DNA of 35,341 nucleotides from a virus, in the IMG/VR virus record IMGVR_UViG_3300017786_000050, positions 1 through 35,341 of that record; one strand, written 5' to 3'. The notes under the pieces are model-generated. The model was given only the letters and a program-made list of their open reading frames with translations, made no database searches and was not told the DNA's origin. Below are positions 16,358-25,807 of the stretch, piece by piece. The number at the start of each line of letters is the position of its first letter. The first letter of the stretch is position 1. A program made the translations under genes and the position numbers.

Positions 16358-16855
16358 CTAAACTGAGAGAGCTCTCTTATACCATCCGTATATGAATCTC
16401 TCTTGTTCTGGTTTCTTGTTTATTAAATCATAATAATGTTTGAGACGATAACAACGAACTCTATCGGTGGAGGGTTTGTATTTAGCCAAAGCACCCTTTG
16501 TGCCTGGCCCGAATCCACCGTCAACTGTTAAATCACCACCTTTACCGTTGATAGCTCGTTGTAATATTTTTACCGCAGTACCCCTACCTTGATTCACACA
16601 CATATCAAAAAAAATGTGTTTTAAATCATCAGGTAATTCGTCCACCTTATTTTTATCCCAATAATCTTTCTTATAAATATCTTTAGCATCATCCTTAGTT
16701 AGATTTTTTATGTCTACATCAGGATAGAATCTTTTTGCAATTCCATAATTTGTCTCACCACCTAAATCTTTTGGGTCGTGTACGTAACCACCCTCGTGGT
16801 CAAGTGTAATTTGAATTATTTCATCAAATGTTGTTAAAATTTTATCACTTTTCAT
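16358..16855 (-). CDS. GH108-type N-acetylmuramidase with peptidoglycan-binding tail
   Basis: The protein has 165 residues. I chose the ATG at 16855, which has AGGGAG seven bases upstream, over the one at 16909 that has none. The catalytic segment HEGGYVHDPKDLGGETNYGI (residues 20-39) is the glycosyl hydrolase 108 signature, with E21 as the expected catalytic glutamate. The second half, with VDGGFGPGTKGAL, matches the peptidoglycan-binding domain usually joined to GH108. It cleaves the glycan backbone of peptidoglycan. It could be the lysis enzyme or a tail-associated lysozyme; its place between fibre and structural genes leaves both open. There is no signal peptide in this start choice. Confidence 0.88.
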   Translation of the reverse strand: MKSDKILTTFDEIIQITLDHEGGYVHDPKDLGGETNYGIAKRFYPDVDIKNLTKDDAKDIYKKDYWDKNKVDELPDDLKHIFFDMCVNQGRGTAVKILQRAINGKGGDLTVDGGFGPGTKGALAKYKPSTDRVRCYRLKHYYDLINKKPEQERFIYGWYKRALSV

Positions 16856-16911
16856 AGGTTTACTCCCTAGTAACTTTATTATATATTGTAAAATGTTATA
16901 TATATTCATTA

Positions 16912-16919
16912 ATAAATAT
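16912..16919. promoter_or_regulatory. AT-rich box (ATAAATAT on plus strand) upstream of muramidase
   Basis: AATAAATAT lies in the 87-base gap between the adhesin stop and the muramidase start. On the coding strand the gap also holds ATATATAATAAAG, about 30 bases from the start codon, which resembles a sigma70 -10 or a degenerate late box. A promoter here is plausible but unproven. Confidence 0.3.
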
Positions 16920-16942
16920 CTTTTTAGTTGTTTTTCTTATTT

Positions 16943-19804
16943 TTATAAGCCATTTTGTCTCACGGTATATGTGTGGAAATTAGCAGTTGATACAACCGTA
17001 CTATCACTGGAATTTAATAGAAGTGCTGAAACCGTTAGGTTCATAGTCGTAAGTGATTCAGGGAGTGCTCCTCCGTCACCTTGACTTCTGATTTGGAATT
17101 GAACGGTATTTGAACCTGCACTTAAACCTGTTTCTGTTAAACTTACTGCAGTTGATGTGCTTACATCACTTGATACCACTACACCGGATTGTGCTGTACC
17201 ATCTGAGGCAAACACCGTACCTGTACCAGATGTAAATGGTAGATGACCCATATCTACAGCTATTCTAGTTAGGTTATCATTAGCCGCAGTTAGTGTTACT
17301 TGTAACTTGTCGTTAGCTGCTGCTACAACCGTGAATGTGAATTTATCACTCAAGTGAACCGTGCTTTCATTGAGATGAGTGTCGGTTGTGGATGAACCAT
17401 CATCTATATTTATCGAACGAGCACTATCGGTAGCAAAACTTGTCGTACCAGTGAAGGAACCATTTTGATGACTATTTTCAGCTCTTACTTTAATAGCGTA
17501 AGTTTCACCTGCACTCAATGTTAAACCAGCATCATCTTTAAGTGAAATATCTTGACTGATACTTGCTCCTTGTGAGGCTGCGGTTACCGTTCCTTCTAAA
17601 GCAGCTCCTCCAGAAGCAGCTTGTGCATTAACTCTAAATGTTCTCGTTACTTGAGCGTTAGCTGTAATTCTAATTTCAATATCATCTGTAGCGGTTGATA
17701 CTGCAGTTCCATTTATACTCGGTGTACTTGGTGTATCGGTTCTTAAACTCGATACAACACCACTACCATTGATAATAAAAACTTCTCCATTGAAGTTAAA
17801 TACTTTACTACCACCATCGAAAGCTGTCGTTGTAGAGGCATTACTAAAAATCGTATCACCATCTGATATACTACCAAATCGATGTTTAGTAGCTGTTGCA
17901 CTTGAGGCTTGTTCAGCACCCTCTAACAATGAATCGTAACCTCTGAATGTACCAGACCTTCCAATAAGTGCAAATGATATGGCCACTACTGAAGTAAACG
18001 ATGGTGAGAAAGCAGAAATACTACTACCGTCTTGAGAAGCTCCTGTGAACAATGTTACTTTTATCACATAAGTGTCTGCATCTGGTGCATTAAATGTACT
18101 TGCTAAACTTGTGAAAGCAATATCACCAGAAGCATTTTGTGATTGGTCTCCTCCAGCATCAGGTGAACTTCTATCAACATCATCACCAATTTGTGTGCTC
18201 GTATCCTCATCATCAAATAATTCATATCTAGCGGAAGCGGCTGCGAACCCTTGCCAATTAAATGCAACCGTAAGTGAATTACTATTTGTATTGTTACCAG
18301 CTATGTCTGGTGTTCCAACACTAAAAATTCGTGGCATATAATCAACTGCTACAGCACAATCTGTAGCTGTTTGTTGACTTGAGTTACCATCAACCGTGTA
18401 TCTGACGGTGGCATCACCGACGGCACTTCCTGCTGAGACCGTTGGTTGTGTTGTTGTTTGAGAACTAGGTGTTAAATCACCTGATAAAGCTATGGCACCA
18501 GCTGAGTCAGCTTGTTCCGTGTATGTCCCTTGTGTTACGTTGTCTGTTCTGGTCGTTGGTGCACTAAAAGTAAAACTTGTTGGGTAATTACCAGTATCAT
18601 TATTATTCGTTGTAGAATAAATCGTTCTTGATGTGGGATTTATTATTTTTTTACTTGTTGTGAGTAGAGGAAATATATCAAACGCATTTGATGTTGCAGT
18701 ATCACTACCATCAAAAGCTTTTACCTTGACGGATAACGTGTTATTTGCTTGGTCAGGAGCTGTAAATGTTTGATTTTGATTAGTTACTTTTGTAATCGTT
18801 GAATTAGTTCCATGGTCATTACTTAACAAAACAGAATTATCTGAGGCTTGTATCAAATCAACATCAACACCACTACTGAATCCTTGGTGTGTAACAGAGG
18901 TGTTTATTGTGGCTTGAGAGTTTACATCACTAGGGTTACCTATACTAACTGCTTTAGTATAATGTATTTCATGCAAGACTTGTGTTGCTGTTGCTGAATT
19001 TCTAGCTTGAGTAGGGTTACCATCTACTCTGAGATTTATTGAAAATTGACCAGGACCCTTATAAGTAATTGCAGGTGAAGCATCACTAACTGCGGTCAAG
19101 GTTACTGTATCAGCATCGGAACCTTCACCGCTGTTTAAACCATCACTATCACCGTCTTCTTTAGCAAATGTCCAATTATAATGGTCTATAGCATTTGAAT
19201 TACCAATAGATGATATCGTGTGTTCGATTACAGTTGATGTACTGCTGGCCGCTACGGTAGGTGTTGATGAGGCATCAGGGTCTGTTACGGCGACTGAGAC
19301 AATAGCATCGTGATAATTAATATTCGTTCCGTCTTGAGTTAAGAAACCTAATCTTAATCTTGGTGTGTAGGTGTCATCGGTAAGAGCTAAACTCGAAAAA
19401 GTAACAGATACAGTACCTGAACTAGGACTACCAGTTTCAGTATCATCAACATTACCACCACTATCAATAAGTTGAACCGTGTGAGTACCTGCTTGTGTTG
19501 TATCAAAAGCTACTGTTAAGTTTTCACCATCAACAATATTGAAATCTGAGGTTCCTGCTGGTGTTGTAATGACAATACTACTGAACTCATCCGATGAAAA
19601 ATCAGCATCGTAAAATTCTGAAATAGCGTACGGTGAGGCTATAAGATTTGACCTTGCGGTTGTTTGAGCACCACTACCATCAACGACCGAACCTGAAGCG
19701 AATGTTTCTGATTGGACTTTTAATGAAAGATTATCTCTACTAGCCGATGATTGATTATCGGCTATCGCTCCCATTGATAACTGACCTGAACTTGGTAAAG
19801 CCAT
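16943..19804 (-). CDS. Large tail-fibre or adhesin-like structural protein
   Basis: The protein has 953 residues, with GAGGAG before the ATG. It opens MALPSSGQLSMGAIAD, a start common to phage tail-fibre proteins. The rest is Ser/Thr/Asp/Gly-rich, almost free of Cys, and consistent with chained beta-sandwich domains. The stretch ending GETYAIKVRAENSHQNGSF near residue 790 reads like a fibronectin type III strand pair. It follows the large fibre gene with a one-base overlap and probably shares its transcript. Role inferred: part of the distal fibre or a surface-binding protein. No enzymatic motif was seen. Confidence 0.82.
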   Translation of the reverse strand: MALPSSGQLSMGAIADNQSSASRDNLSLKVQSETFASGSVVDGSGAQTTARSNLIASPYAISEFYDADFSSDEFSSIVITTPAGTSDFNIVDGENLTVAFDTTQAGTHTVQLIDSGGNVDDTETGSPSSGTVSVTFSSLALTDDTYTPRLRLGFLTQDGTNINYHDAIVSVAVTDPDASSTPTVAASSTSTVIEHTISSIGNSNAIDHYNWTFAKEDGDSDGLNSGEGSDADTVTLTAVSDASPAITYKGPGQFSINLRVDGNPTQARNSATATQVLHEIHYTKAVSIGNPSDVNSQATINTSVTHQGFSSGVDVDLIQASDNSVLLSNDHGTNSTITKVTNQNQTFTAPDQANNTLSVKVKAFDGSDTATSNAFDIFPLLTTSKKIINPTSRTIYSTTNNNDTGNYPTSFTFSAPTTRTDNVTQGTYTEQADSAGAIALSGDLTPSSQTTTQPTVSAGSAVGDATVRYTVDGNSSQQTATDCAVAVDYMPRIFSVGTPDIAGNNTNSNSLTVAFNWQGFAAASARYELFDDEDTSTQIGDDVDRSSPDAGGDQSQNASGDIAFTSLASTFNAPDADTYVIKVTLFTGASQDGSSISAFSPSFTSVVAISFALIGRSGTFRGYDSLLEGAEQASSATATKHRFGSISDGDTIFSNASTTTAFDGGSKVFNFNGEVFIINGSGVVSSLRTDTPSTPSINGTAVSTATDDIEIRITANAQVTRTFRVNAQAASGGAALEGTVTAASQGASISQDISLKDDAGLTLSAGETYAIKVRAENSHQNGSFTGTTSFATDSARSINIDDGSSTTDTHLNESTVHLSDKFTFTVVAAANDKLQVTLTAANDNLTRIAVDMGHLPFTSGTGTVFASDGTAQSGVVVSSDVSTSTAVSLTETGLSAGSNTVQFQIRSQGDGGALPESLTTMNLTVSALLLNSSDSTVVSTANFHTYTVRQNGL

Positions 19805-22800
19805 TATAACTCCTCAAGTTTTTTCTTTAAATCATCAATCTGTTTTTGTTGTTCTTTGATTGCCTCTACCAAAACAGGTATAAGTTTTGAATATGAAACA
19901 TTTAATGATTTATCTCCTAGTCGTAAGTTTTCTCTTTCCTTCACAATTGGTTCTAGTCCACTCACTTCACGAACTTCTTGAGCTATAAAACCTATATCAT
20001 GTCCTTCGCCATCATACTCTTTATACCAATCAAACTCAACACCTTTTAGTTTTTTGATTTTATCAATACTATTTGTAATTGGTATGATGTTTGTTTTAAA
20101 TCTTTTATCAGAGGTAATTGATGTTGCAAAAGCAGTTATATCACCTCGTGTTGATAATGCTCCTGCATCACTTAGTGTCATATCTAGTGTCGATTGATTA
20201 CCAGCAAAAAACTTTAAAAGACTAGAAGCATGATGGATTTCAGCAACCGTTCCAAATTCTATCCCACTTCCCGCAGCTACTTCGACTTCACCCGAAGAAA
20301 CTAATTTATTACCAGTGATAGTTTGTGTTGAAGTTAATGTACCCCCTGCTATCGTAGTTTTTGGTGCACTACCTCTTGTTTTAACAACGAGTGAACCTGT
20401 AATTGTGGCTTCACCTAGAATATCGACTTGATTAGGAACACTACCATCAACTTTAAAATAAGAATTAGGTGAAGTTTCTAAAGTTCCGTCACTTAAAAAT
20501 ACAGCTTGAAAACCACCAGGAGCCATTTCTGTTAAATTGTTTTGTGGTGTGTGTATCGATTGTTTGAAAAATACGTCAAAAGTATTGTTTAAACTATTTG
20601 TGTTGGTTTTTGAGCCTACTACATATTCTTCTGTAATATTATTGTTTGTAACGGTTAGGGCATTTAATTTCCAATAATATTTGTGATTCGAACTAGGTGT
20701 ATGTATTGTGCTTACGGTTATATTAGCTGTCTTAACGGTTAAAAAATCGTGAGGTAATGTTGTATCTATCGTGTGTGTCTCGATAACTGCATCACTATCA
20801 TCATTGTTGATTAACTGAATGTTTCCTGTAACCGTAACATTACCAGCAACTTCACCTCCATTACCCAAAGTCACTAATGATTTAAGACCAAGAACAGCAG
20901 TGCTTTTATATTTTATACCACTCGATAGAGTATTACCATTATTAGGGTCAGAACTTCCCACCAGAAATGTTGTTGCTCCATTATTATATCCGAAACTAGC
21001 AGAAGTTTGTGCACTACTATTATGACCTACTACAATTTCTTGTCCATAAGTGCTACCTTCAGTACCTCCCGTGAAGTTAAACGTATTACTACCTCCTCCC
21101 CCCAAAACTTGAGATGAAGGAGTAAATTCTGGTACGATTTGTGCTTGTTTACTACCTGAAGTTAAAAAGAATCCTTCTGTTCCTTCTCCTGCATTCATTT
21201 CTACCGTAAAGTTACTTTCGGCACTATTGATTATTTTATCACCATCAATTAGCCATCTGAAACTACCTGAACCTATCTCTCCACTTTCTGCTGTTATTGT
21301 ACCTGCTATACTAGCTCCCTGAGCTTGAATGTTACCTCCTGTATCAACACTAAATGAAGGATAATTCATTTCTAAACCAGCTGATGTACCTCGTATAAAA
21401 CTCGAACCATTTTGTAAATTAAAATCACCACTACCTGTTAAGAATATACCATCTGAACTTAAATCACCTGGAGCTGTTGAACCTAAAGCTATAGTACCAC
21501 CTCTTGATGATGATACTCTTAGTGATGTAGTATTTAAATCAAATGAATTTGCATTAACTGTTAAGTTACCACTTGAATTTGTAAATACAAATTTATCTTT
21601 GAGACTAAAATCACCATCACTATTAAGAAAAAAACCTGTAGTAGAACCACCGTGAACACCAGGATTAGTAAATAATTTATTTGATTCCATAATGATACCA
21701 CCAATAGAACCACTTGTTGCTTGTATTAGACCAGATAAAAATACATTTTCACTAGCCAAACCAAATCCAGGATTATTTGGTAATGAAACACTCTTACCTA
21801 TCGCAGAACCAACAAACCCACTCAAATCACCAATCACCAATTTACGTTTCATATCATAGATGCCACTACCTGTTCTCTCAATCATCTCTATAAAAGGTGT
21901 AGCGCCAGTGGTCGGATTAGCGTTTATTTCTATAAATCCACTACCTGTGGTGTTATTTCCTGTTCCACCTAAGAAACGACCAGTAGAAACTAAAACTTGA
22001 CCCTCGGTATAATCTTCTGCAGGTGATACCAAGCCAAATAAAAATGCACTATCCTTGTCTAATACATTTATCTGTGCATTATTGGAGTGGGATGCTTTCG
22101 CTGTTCCATCCACTCCTCTGTGAACCTCTATTATTGTTGAACTTGGTGAACCACTTACCATCATTAATTCATCGTCAATTTTTATTAATTGTTTGTCAAG
22201 TGTTCTAGCATCAGCTTGGTCTACAGTCAAAGATGTTTGTGTTGCATTTATGGCACCATTTAAATCTAAGCCTGAATTAGTAGGTGCATCTATAAAATCC
22301 GATTGACCAAATGACCTTGTCACATGAAGAATACCAGTAAAGTCTGTATCGTTTGATGGGTCTGCTCTACTAATAGATGTGATTTGCATAAACTCTTTAC
22401 TGAAACCAGTACCAGTTATTTTCTTTGCGAAAATAATCTCGTCGACCTCAAATCCACTCGCATTATCTACCGCTATGGCTGTTTGTGATGAGGAGATGGA
22501 AGAACTCATTACAGTAGAGTTAGCCACGTATAATCTACCACCAACTGCGTTTACAGTTTCTTTTTCAAATGTGGTGGTTTTCAGAGTTCCTCTTATTCTT
22601 ATATTTTCAAACTCAGCGCTACCATTACCCAACGCACTTATCCTAAAACCTTTTAGTCGAGTTGCAAAATCTGAAGTCTGAATATTACCAGACGAGTCTA
22701 ATAAAAGATTACTAGAACTAATAGCATTTGATGTTAAAGTAAATCCACCTATTGTTCCGCCTGTTGCGGTTATATTAGCTGCGGTGACTGCTCCGGCATT

Positions 22801-25569
22801 GGTTACTTTAAATACCGAACTTGCACCTAATGCAATTCCGTCTGTTCCAACGTGGACACCTGTATTGCTATCCGTTAAACTTGCTTTTGCACCAATTCTT
22901 AATTTTTTGTTCGATGAGTCAAGTGCTACAAAGTTTGCACCTGTACCAACTGATAATGCTGAACTACCAATGTCAAATCCACCAATCGTTCCACCAGCTT
23001 CTGCGGTAATCGTACCTTGCATAACAACATCACCATCAGGTTGTAGATGAAAGTTTGAAGAGCTTATTTCTACATTACCAAGCGCACCACTTACGAATTG
23101 TGATGTGCCACCCAAGAAAAATCTTGATGTTTTTAAATCAAACGAACTGCTATTATCATTATCAGCATCGTCGGTTCTGAATTTAAAAAAGGACTCATTG
23201 GCTCCTGTGTTTCCATCATGTATTTCTAAACCTGCTCCATTATATGTATCTTGTGTTTCACCACCAGGTGCAACAGAACCACTCCATATAAAGAAACCAC
23301 CGCCCGTTCCAGCCCTAGCATCTTTAAAACCCGTATACCCAATTGCTCGAATGAATGCTGAGTTACCTCCAACTATCTCTACACCTTGACCTTGAACATT
23401 ACCAATTGTAACTGTTCCGTTGACTAAATTGTCCTCACCTTGGATAAGTAATGCTTGTCCTTCTACGTCAACATCATCAACTAATGTAACCTCTTCAGCT
23501 TCATTATTGTTTACATCATAGTATTGTAATATAAATTGAAACTTGTCCGGCCTTTGTGTGTTCGTAGGTATTGGAACTCTTACCTTTACGTTATCAGGTG
23601 AAAAACCTGTATCTAATGCTGGTCGTAGTGATATATCAGAAATAAACCACTCACCTGATTCTACTCTAAATTGTAATGTGGTATCTGAATTTGTTATTTG
23701 GCTCTCTTTAAATGGAACTCTAAAAGTATGAGAGACCTTACCATAATCCACTTTATCTGGCGATTCTTCAGTTAGTTCAAGACCGACAACATTTCCAAAT
23801 TCATCTTTTATTGTTTTTCCAAATGAGGTTGGGTCAGAATACTTTGGATTTGTATCTGGTGGTATTTGTGAACCTGATATATGAAACTTGATAGAAGCAG
23901 TGTTTTTTACCGAATTATCTTGTTGTACTTTTCTACCTTTTTTTCCAACAATTCTCATAGATAAAGTATAAACTACGTCTTTAGTAACTTCAAAGTTAGT
24001 GTCTGTTTTGAGTGAAAATCTACCTACATCATCTTTTTGACTAAGACTACCTGATAAATTGACCGCATCTACAATTTCACTTGAATCAAAGGTAGTTTCT
24101 AAATTAGAATTACTCTCCCAATATTTTGTTATATGAGCTTGGCTTTGTATATAACCAGTCCTTAAAACTCCAGACGGCGAGTCAGTATCAATCATTAGTT
24201 GAGGTGATTCTAGTACGGTATCTAATAAAACAGGAAAATCACTAACTTGAGTTTTGCTACCACCTGATACCCTCAGCCTATAAACATCACCACTAAAAGT
24301 ACGTAAATTATTAAGTGTCATATCTATAAAAGAGTCAAACGCAAAAGAGGATGTTTCAGACGTACTAAGTTCTTGAAATGACATGGTGAAATCAGCTCGT
24401 GGTGAGCCGGGCGTCTCTAATGATGCATATGGATGATTACCAAAATCTGCTAGGTAATATAGTACTTCAGCACCATCTCCGTGTTGAAGATAAAATGGCT
24501 CTTTTACGTGTATCTCTTTGTCATTGACAACACGTTCTATAGAACCAGTGTAATCTGATATAAATATCTTTGCTCCCTCTAACTCAGGTCCCGCTGCTAA
24601 GTCTAATTGTGATGGAAATGAGTTAAGGCCTGTTCCGATTCCTACATTACCACTACCACCAACATATTGTTTTGGATTGTAAACAATAATAGATGAGGAT
24701 GGGATTCTAATCTCTCCTCCGGCCATATCTGATGTGAATAGTGAGCCAGTAGAAAATATTTTCATTTGTGGTGGTTCTTCTGATGCGAATAGATTTGTAG
24801 AACTGACTTTTGCTAAAATGCTTGGTCTTTTTACCTCACCTGTCTTGAAAGCTTTAAGATTCGAAAGTTCTGTGAAATCACCACCTGGTGCATTTTTTAT
24901 TGTTGATGTTTCTTCTTGAGTGTTTGTGGTGTCTGTTCCAGCTGGTGCTCCACCAGCCGTGCTTGTTGGGTCTGGAAAATATCTATCTCCAGCATTAAGT
25001 GAGAAACCTGATATACCACTACCTGATATTGTTGTTGTGGTTATTGAATTACTACCAATTGGTATTAATCTTTTCTTAAGAGTCTCATTAGTTGTGACGG
25101 ATGGTTTTTTGTAAAATAAAATTGGTGAAGTATTAGTGGTTTTTGAGACATCAAGATTAATTGTTTTACGATACCTTACATTATATCTACCAACAAACTC
25201 AGATGGGACATTAATTTTTTCATTATCTAATTCACCTAAAATAATTAATTCGGCTTTACCACCTACGTTGACTGGTGGTGAATATACCTCCACAGTAAAA
25301 TAGGTAAAAGGTAAAGTAGGAAGTGAATTATTATACCTATATCTTACAGGTGTGATGAATACTGGTGTTCCATTAGCATCTAAAATTTCAGCTTTAAGCT
25401 TTACACCTTGTTTTAATAAATCTGAGCCGAATACCTTAAATGATGCACGACCTTGTCCGAAAGTATCAGGTATGTCTTGCACCACGATAAATTCATTATT
25501 ATCGTCTTGTAAGAAAACCTCTACTTCGTTAAGATTTTGTTTTATTAAACGGCGGGGGAGAACACCCAT
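19804..25569 (-). CDS. Giant tail fibre with C-terminal S74 self-cleaving chaperone
   Basis: The protein has 1921 residues, with AGGAG before the ATG. Residues 1-170 (MGVLPRRLIKQNLNEVEVFL) look like a baseplate-attachment part. The middle is beta-rich, with glycine-rich fibre modules of the type TAEAGGTIGGFDIG repeated at about 860, 935, 1285 and 1425. The last 102 residues are a peptidase S74 intramolecular chaperone: SDKRFKTNI near residue 1820 holds the Ser-Lys pair, followed by HDIGFIAQEVREV and a terminal coiled coil. S74 domains help the trimer fold and then cut themselves off before that serine. It begins the late fibre block behind a T4-type late box (25648-25655). Likely receptor-binding fibre. 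Confidence 0.92.
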   Translation of the reverse strand: MGVLPRRLIKQNLNEVEVFLQDDNNEFIVVQDIPDTFGQGRASFKVFGSDLLKQGVKLKAEILDANGTPVFITPVRYRYNNSLPTLPFTYFTVEVYSPPVNVGGKAELIILGELDNEKINVPSEFVGRYNVRYRKTINLDVSKTTNTSPILFYKKPSVTTNETLKKRLIPIGSNSITTTTISGSGISGFSLNAGDRYFPDPTSTAGGAPAGTDTTNTQEETSTIKNAPGGDFTELSNLKAFKTGEVKRPSILAKVSSTNLFASEEPPQMKIFSTGSLFTSDMAGGEIRIPSSSIIVYNPKQYVGGSGNVGIGTGLNSFPSQLDLAAGPELEGAKIFISDYTGSIERVVNDKEIHVKEPFYLQHGDGAEVLYYLADFGNHPYASLETPGSPRADFTMSFQELSTSETSSFAFDSFIDMTLNNLRTFSGDVYRLRVSGGSKTQVSDFPVLLDTVLESPQLMIDTDSPSGVLRTGYIQSQAHITKYWESNSNLETTFDSSEIVDAVNLSGSLSQKDDVGRFSLKTDTNFEVTKDVVYTLSMRIVGKKGRKVQQDNSVKNTASIKFHISGSQIPPDTNPKYSDPTSFGKTIKDEFGNVVGLELTEESPDKVDYGKVSHTFRVPFKESQITNSDTTLQFRVESGEWFISDISLRPALDTGFSPDNVKVRVPIPTNTQRPDKFQFILQYYDVNNNEAEEVTLVDDVDVEGQALLIQGEDNLVNGTVTIGNVQGQGVEIVGGNSAFIRAIGYTGFKDARAGTGGGFFIWSGSVAPGGETQDTYNGAGLEIHDGNTGANESFFKFRTDDADNDNSSSFDLKTSRFFLGGTSQFVSGALGNVEISSSNFHLQPDGDVVMQGTITAEAGGTIGGFDIGSSALSVGTGANFVALDSSNKKLRIGAKASLTDSNTGVHVGTDGIALGASSVFKVTNAGAVTAANITATGGTIGGFTLTSNAISSSNLLLDSSGNIQTSDFATRLKGFRISALGNGSAEFENIRIRGTLKTTTFEKETVNAVGGRLYVANSTVMSSSISSSQTAIAVDNASGFEVDEIIFAKKITGTGFSKEFMQITSISRADPSNDTDFTGILHVTRSFGQSDFIDAPTNSGLDLNGAINATQTSLTVDQADARTLDKQLIKIDDELMMVSGSPSSTIIEVHRGVDGTAKASHSNNAQINVLDKDSAFLFGLVSPAEDYTEGQVLVSTGRFLGGTGNNTTGSGFIEINANPTTGATPFIEMIERTGSGIYDMKRKLVIGDLSGFVGSAIGKSVSLPNNPGFGLASENVFLSGLIQATSGSIGGIIMESNKLFTNPGVHGGSTTGFFLNSDGDFSLKDKFVFTNSSGNLTVNANSFDLNTTSLRVSSSRGGTIALGSTAPGDLSSDGIFLTGSGDFNLQNGSSFIRGTSAGLEMNYPSFSVDTGGNIQAQGASIAGTITAESGEIGSGSFRWLIDGDKIINSAESNFTVEMNAGEGTEGFFLTSGSKQAQIVPEFTPSSQVLGGGGSNTFNFTGGTEGSTYGQEIVVGHNSSAQTSASFGYNNGATTFLVGSSDPNNGNTLSSGIKYKSTAVLGLKSLVTLGNGGEVAGNVTVTGNIQLINNDDSDAVIETHTIDTTLPHDFLTVKTANITVSTIHTPSSNHKYYWKLNALTVTNNNITEEYVVGSKTNTNSLNNTFDVFFKQSIHTPQNNLTEMAPGGFQAVFLSDGTLETSPNSYFKVDGSVPNQVDILGEATITGSLVVKTRGSAPKTTIAGGTLTSTQTITGNKLVSSGEVEVAAGSGIEFGTVAEIHHASSLLKFFAGNQSTLDMTLSDAGALSTRGDITAFATSITSDKRFKTNIIPITNSIDKIKKLKGVEFDWYKEYDGEGHDIGFIAQEVREVSGLEPIVKERENLRLGDKSLNVSYSKLIPVLVEAIKEQQKQIDDLKKKLEEL

Positions 25570-25587
25570 TAAAAACTCCTATTTTAA

Positions 25588-25595
25588 ATAAATAT
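25588..25595 (+). promoter_or_regulatory. Late-promoter-like box facing the plus-strand RHH gene
   Basis: AATAAATA followed by T reads on the plus strand 60 bases upstream of the RHH start codon. It matches the NATAAATA late-box form described for T4-like cyanophages. It is also 18 bases before the fibre start in the opposite direction. It is the only one of the five boxes with a gene in its own orientation. Confidence 0.35.
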
Positions 25596-25647
25596 CCACT
25601 AAAAATATTATTGAAAAAATATAGTAAAAAAGTAGTTAAAATATAGT

Positions 25648-25655
25648 TATTTATA
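25648..25655 (-). promoter_or_regulatory. T4-type late promoter box TATAAATA for the tail-fibre operon
   Basis: On the minus strand the exact T4 late consensus TATAAATA lies 79 bases upstream of the fibre start (25569). It is the only exact coding-direction copy I found in a non-coding gap. It overlaps the first base of the RHH start codon on the other strand, so transcription in the two directions would compete. Confidence 0.6.
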
Positions 25656-25807
25656 TGGAAGACTTTGTAACAATTAAAATAAGAAAAGAATTCAGAGACC
25701 TGCTTAAGGAACATTGTAAAAAGCATGGCATCAAGATGTATGCCCTCTTAGAGCAATTGATAAAAGAAAAATGCACTAGAACAATATTATATTCTAATCA
25801 AAAATAA
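25655..25807 (+). CDS. Ribbon-helix-helix small DNA-binding protein
   Basis: This 50-residue ORF is the only clear plus-strand gene in the window. The sequence fits ribbon-helix-helix (Arc/CopG type): strand DFVTIKIRKEF, helix A RDLLKEHCKKHG, and helix B MYALLEQLIKEKC. Alternating T-I-K-I-R in the strand are the expected base-contacting positions. RHH proteins bind DNA as dimers and usually repress transcription. The gene has no obvious Shine-Dalgarno. It starts on the late box of the fibre operon and ends 14 bases inside the antisense 3' end of the gp47/46 gene. It could regulate the fibre operon or itself. That role is inference; the fold is well supported. Confidence 0.8.
   Translation: MEDFVTIKIRKEFRDLLKEHCKKHGIKMYALLEQLIKEKCTRTILYSNQK

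Noticed and set aside
16366-16377. Perfect 12-base palindrome AGAGAGCTCTCT
   Set aside because: It lies in the 3' coding end of the muramidase (codons for RALS) and appears only once; likely chance.
16856-16909. Longer start for the muramidase adding a hydrophobic N-terminus that could look like a signal anchor
   Set aside because: No Shine-Dalgarno at 16909, while 16855 has AGGGAG at ideal spacing.
16936-16949. CTTAT-TTTT-ATAAG inverted repeat at the adhesin stop codon
   Set aside because: Only five AT pairs-rich bases of stem and no T-run on the coding strand; not convincing as a terminator.
22821-23050. Plus-strand ORFs inside the tail-fibre gene
   Set aside because: Antisense to a clear coding frame; composition follows the complement of Gly/Ser-rich repeats.
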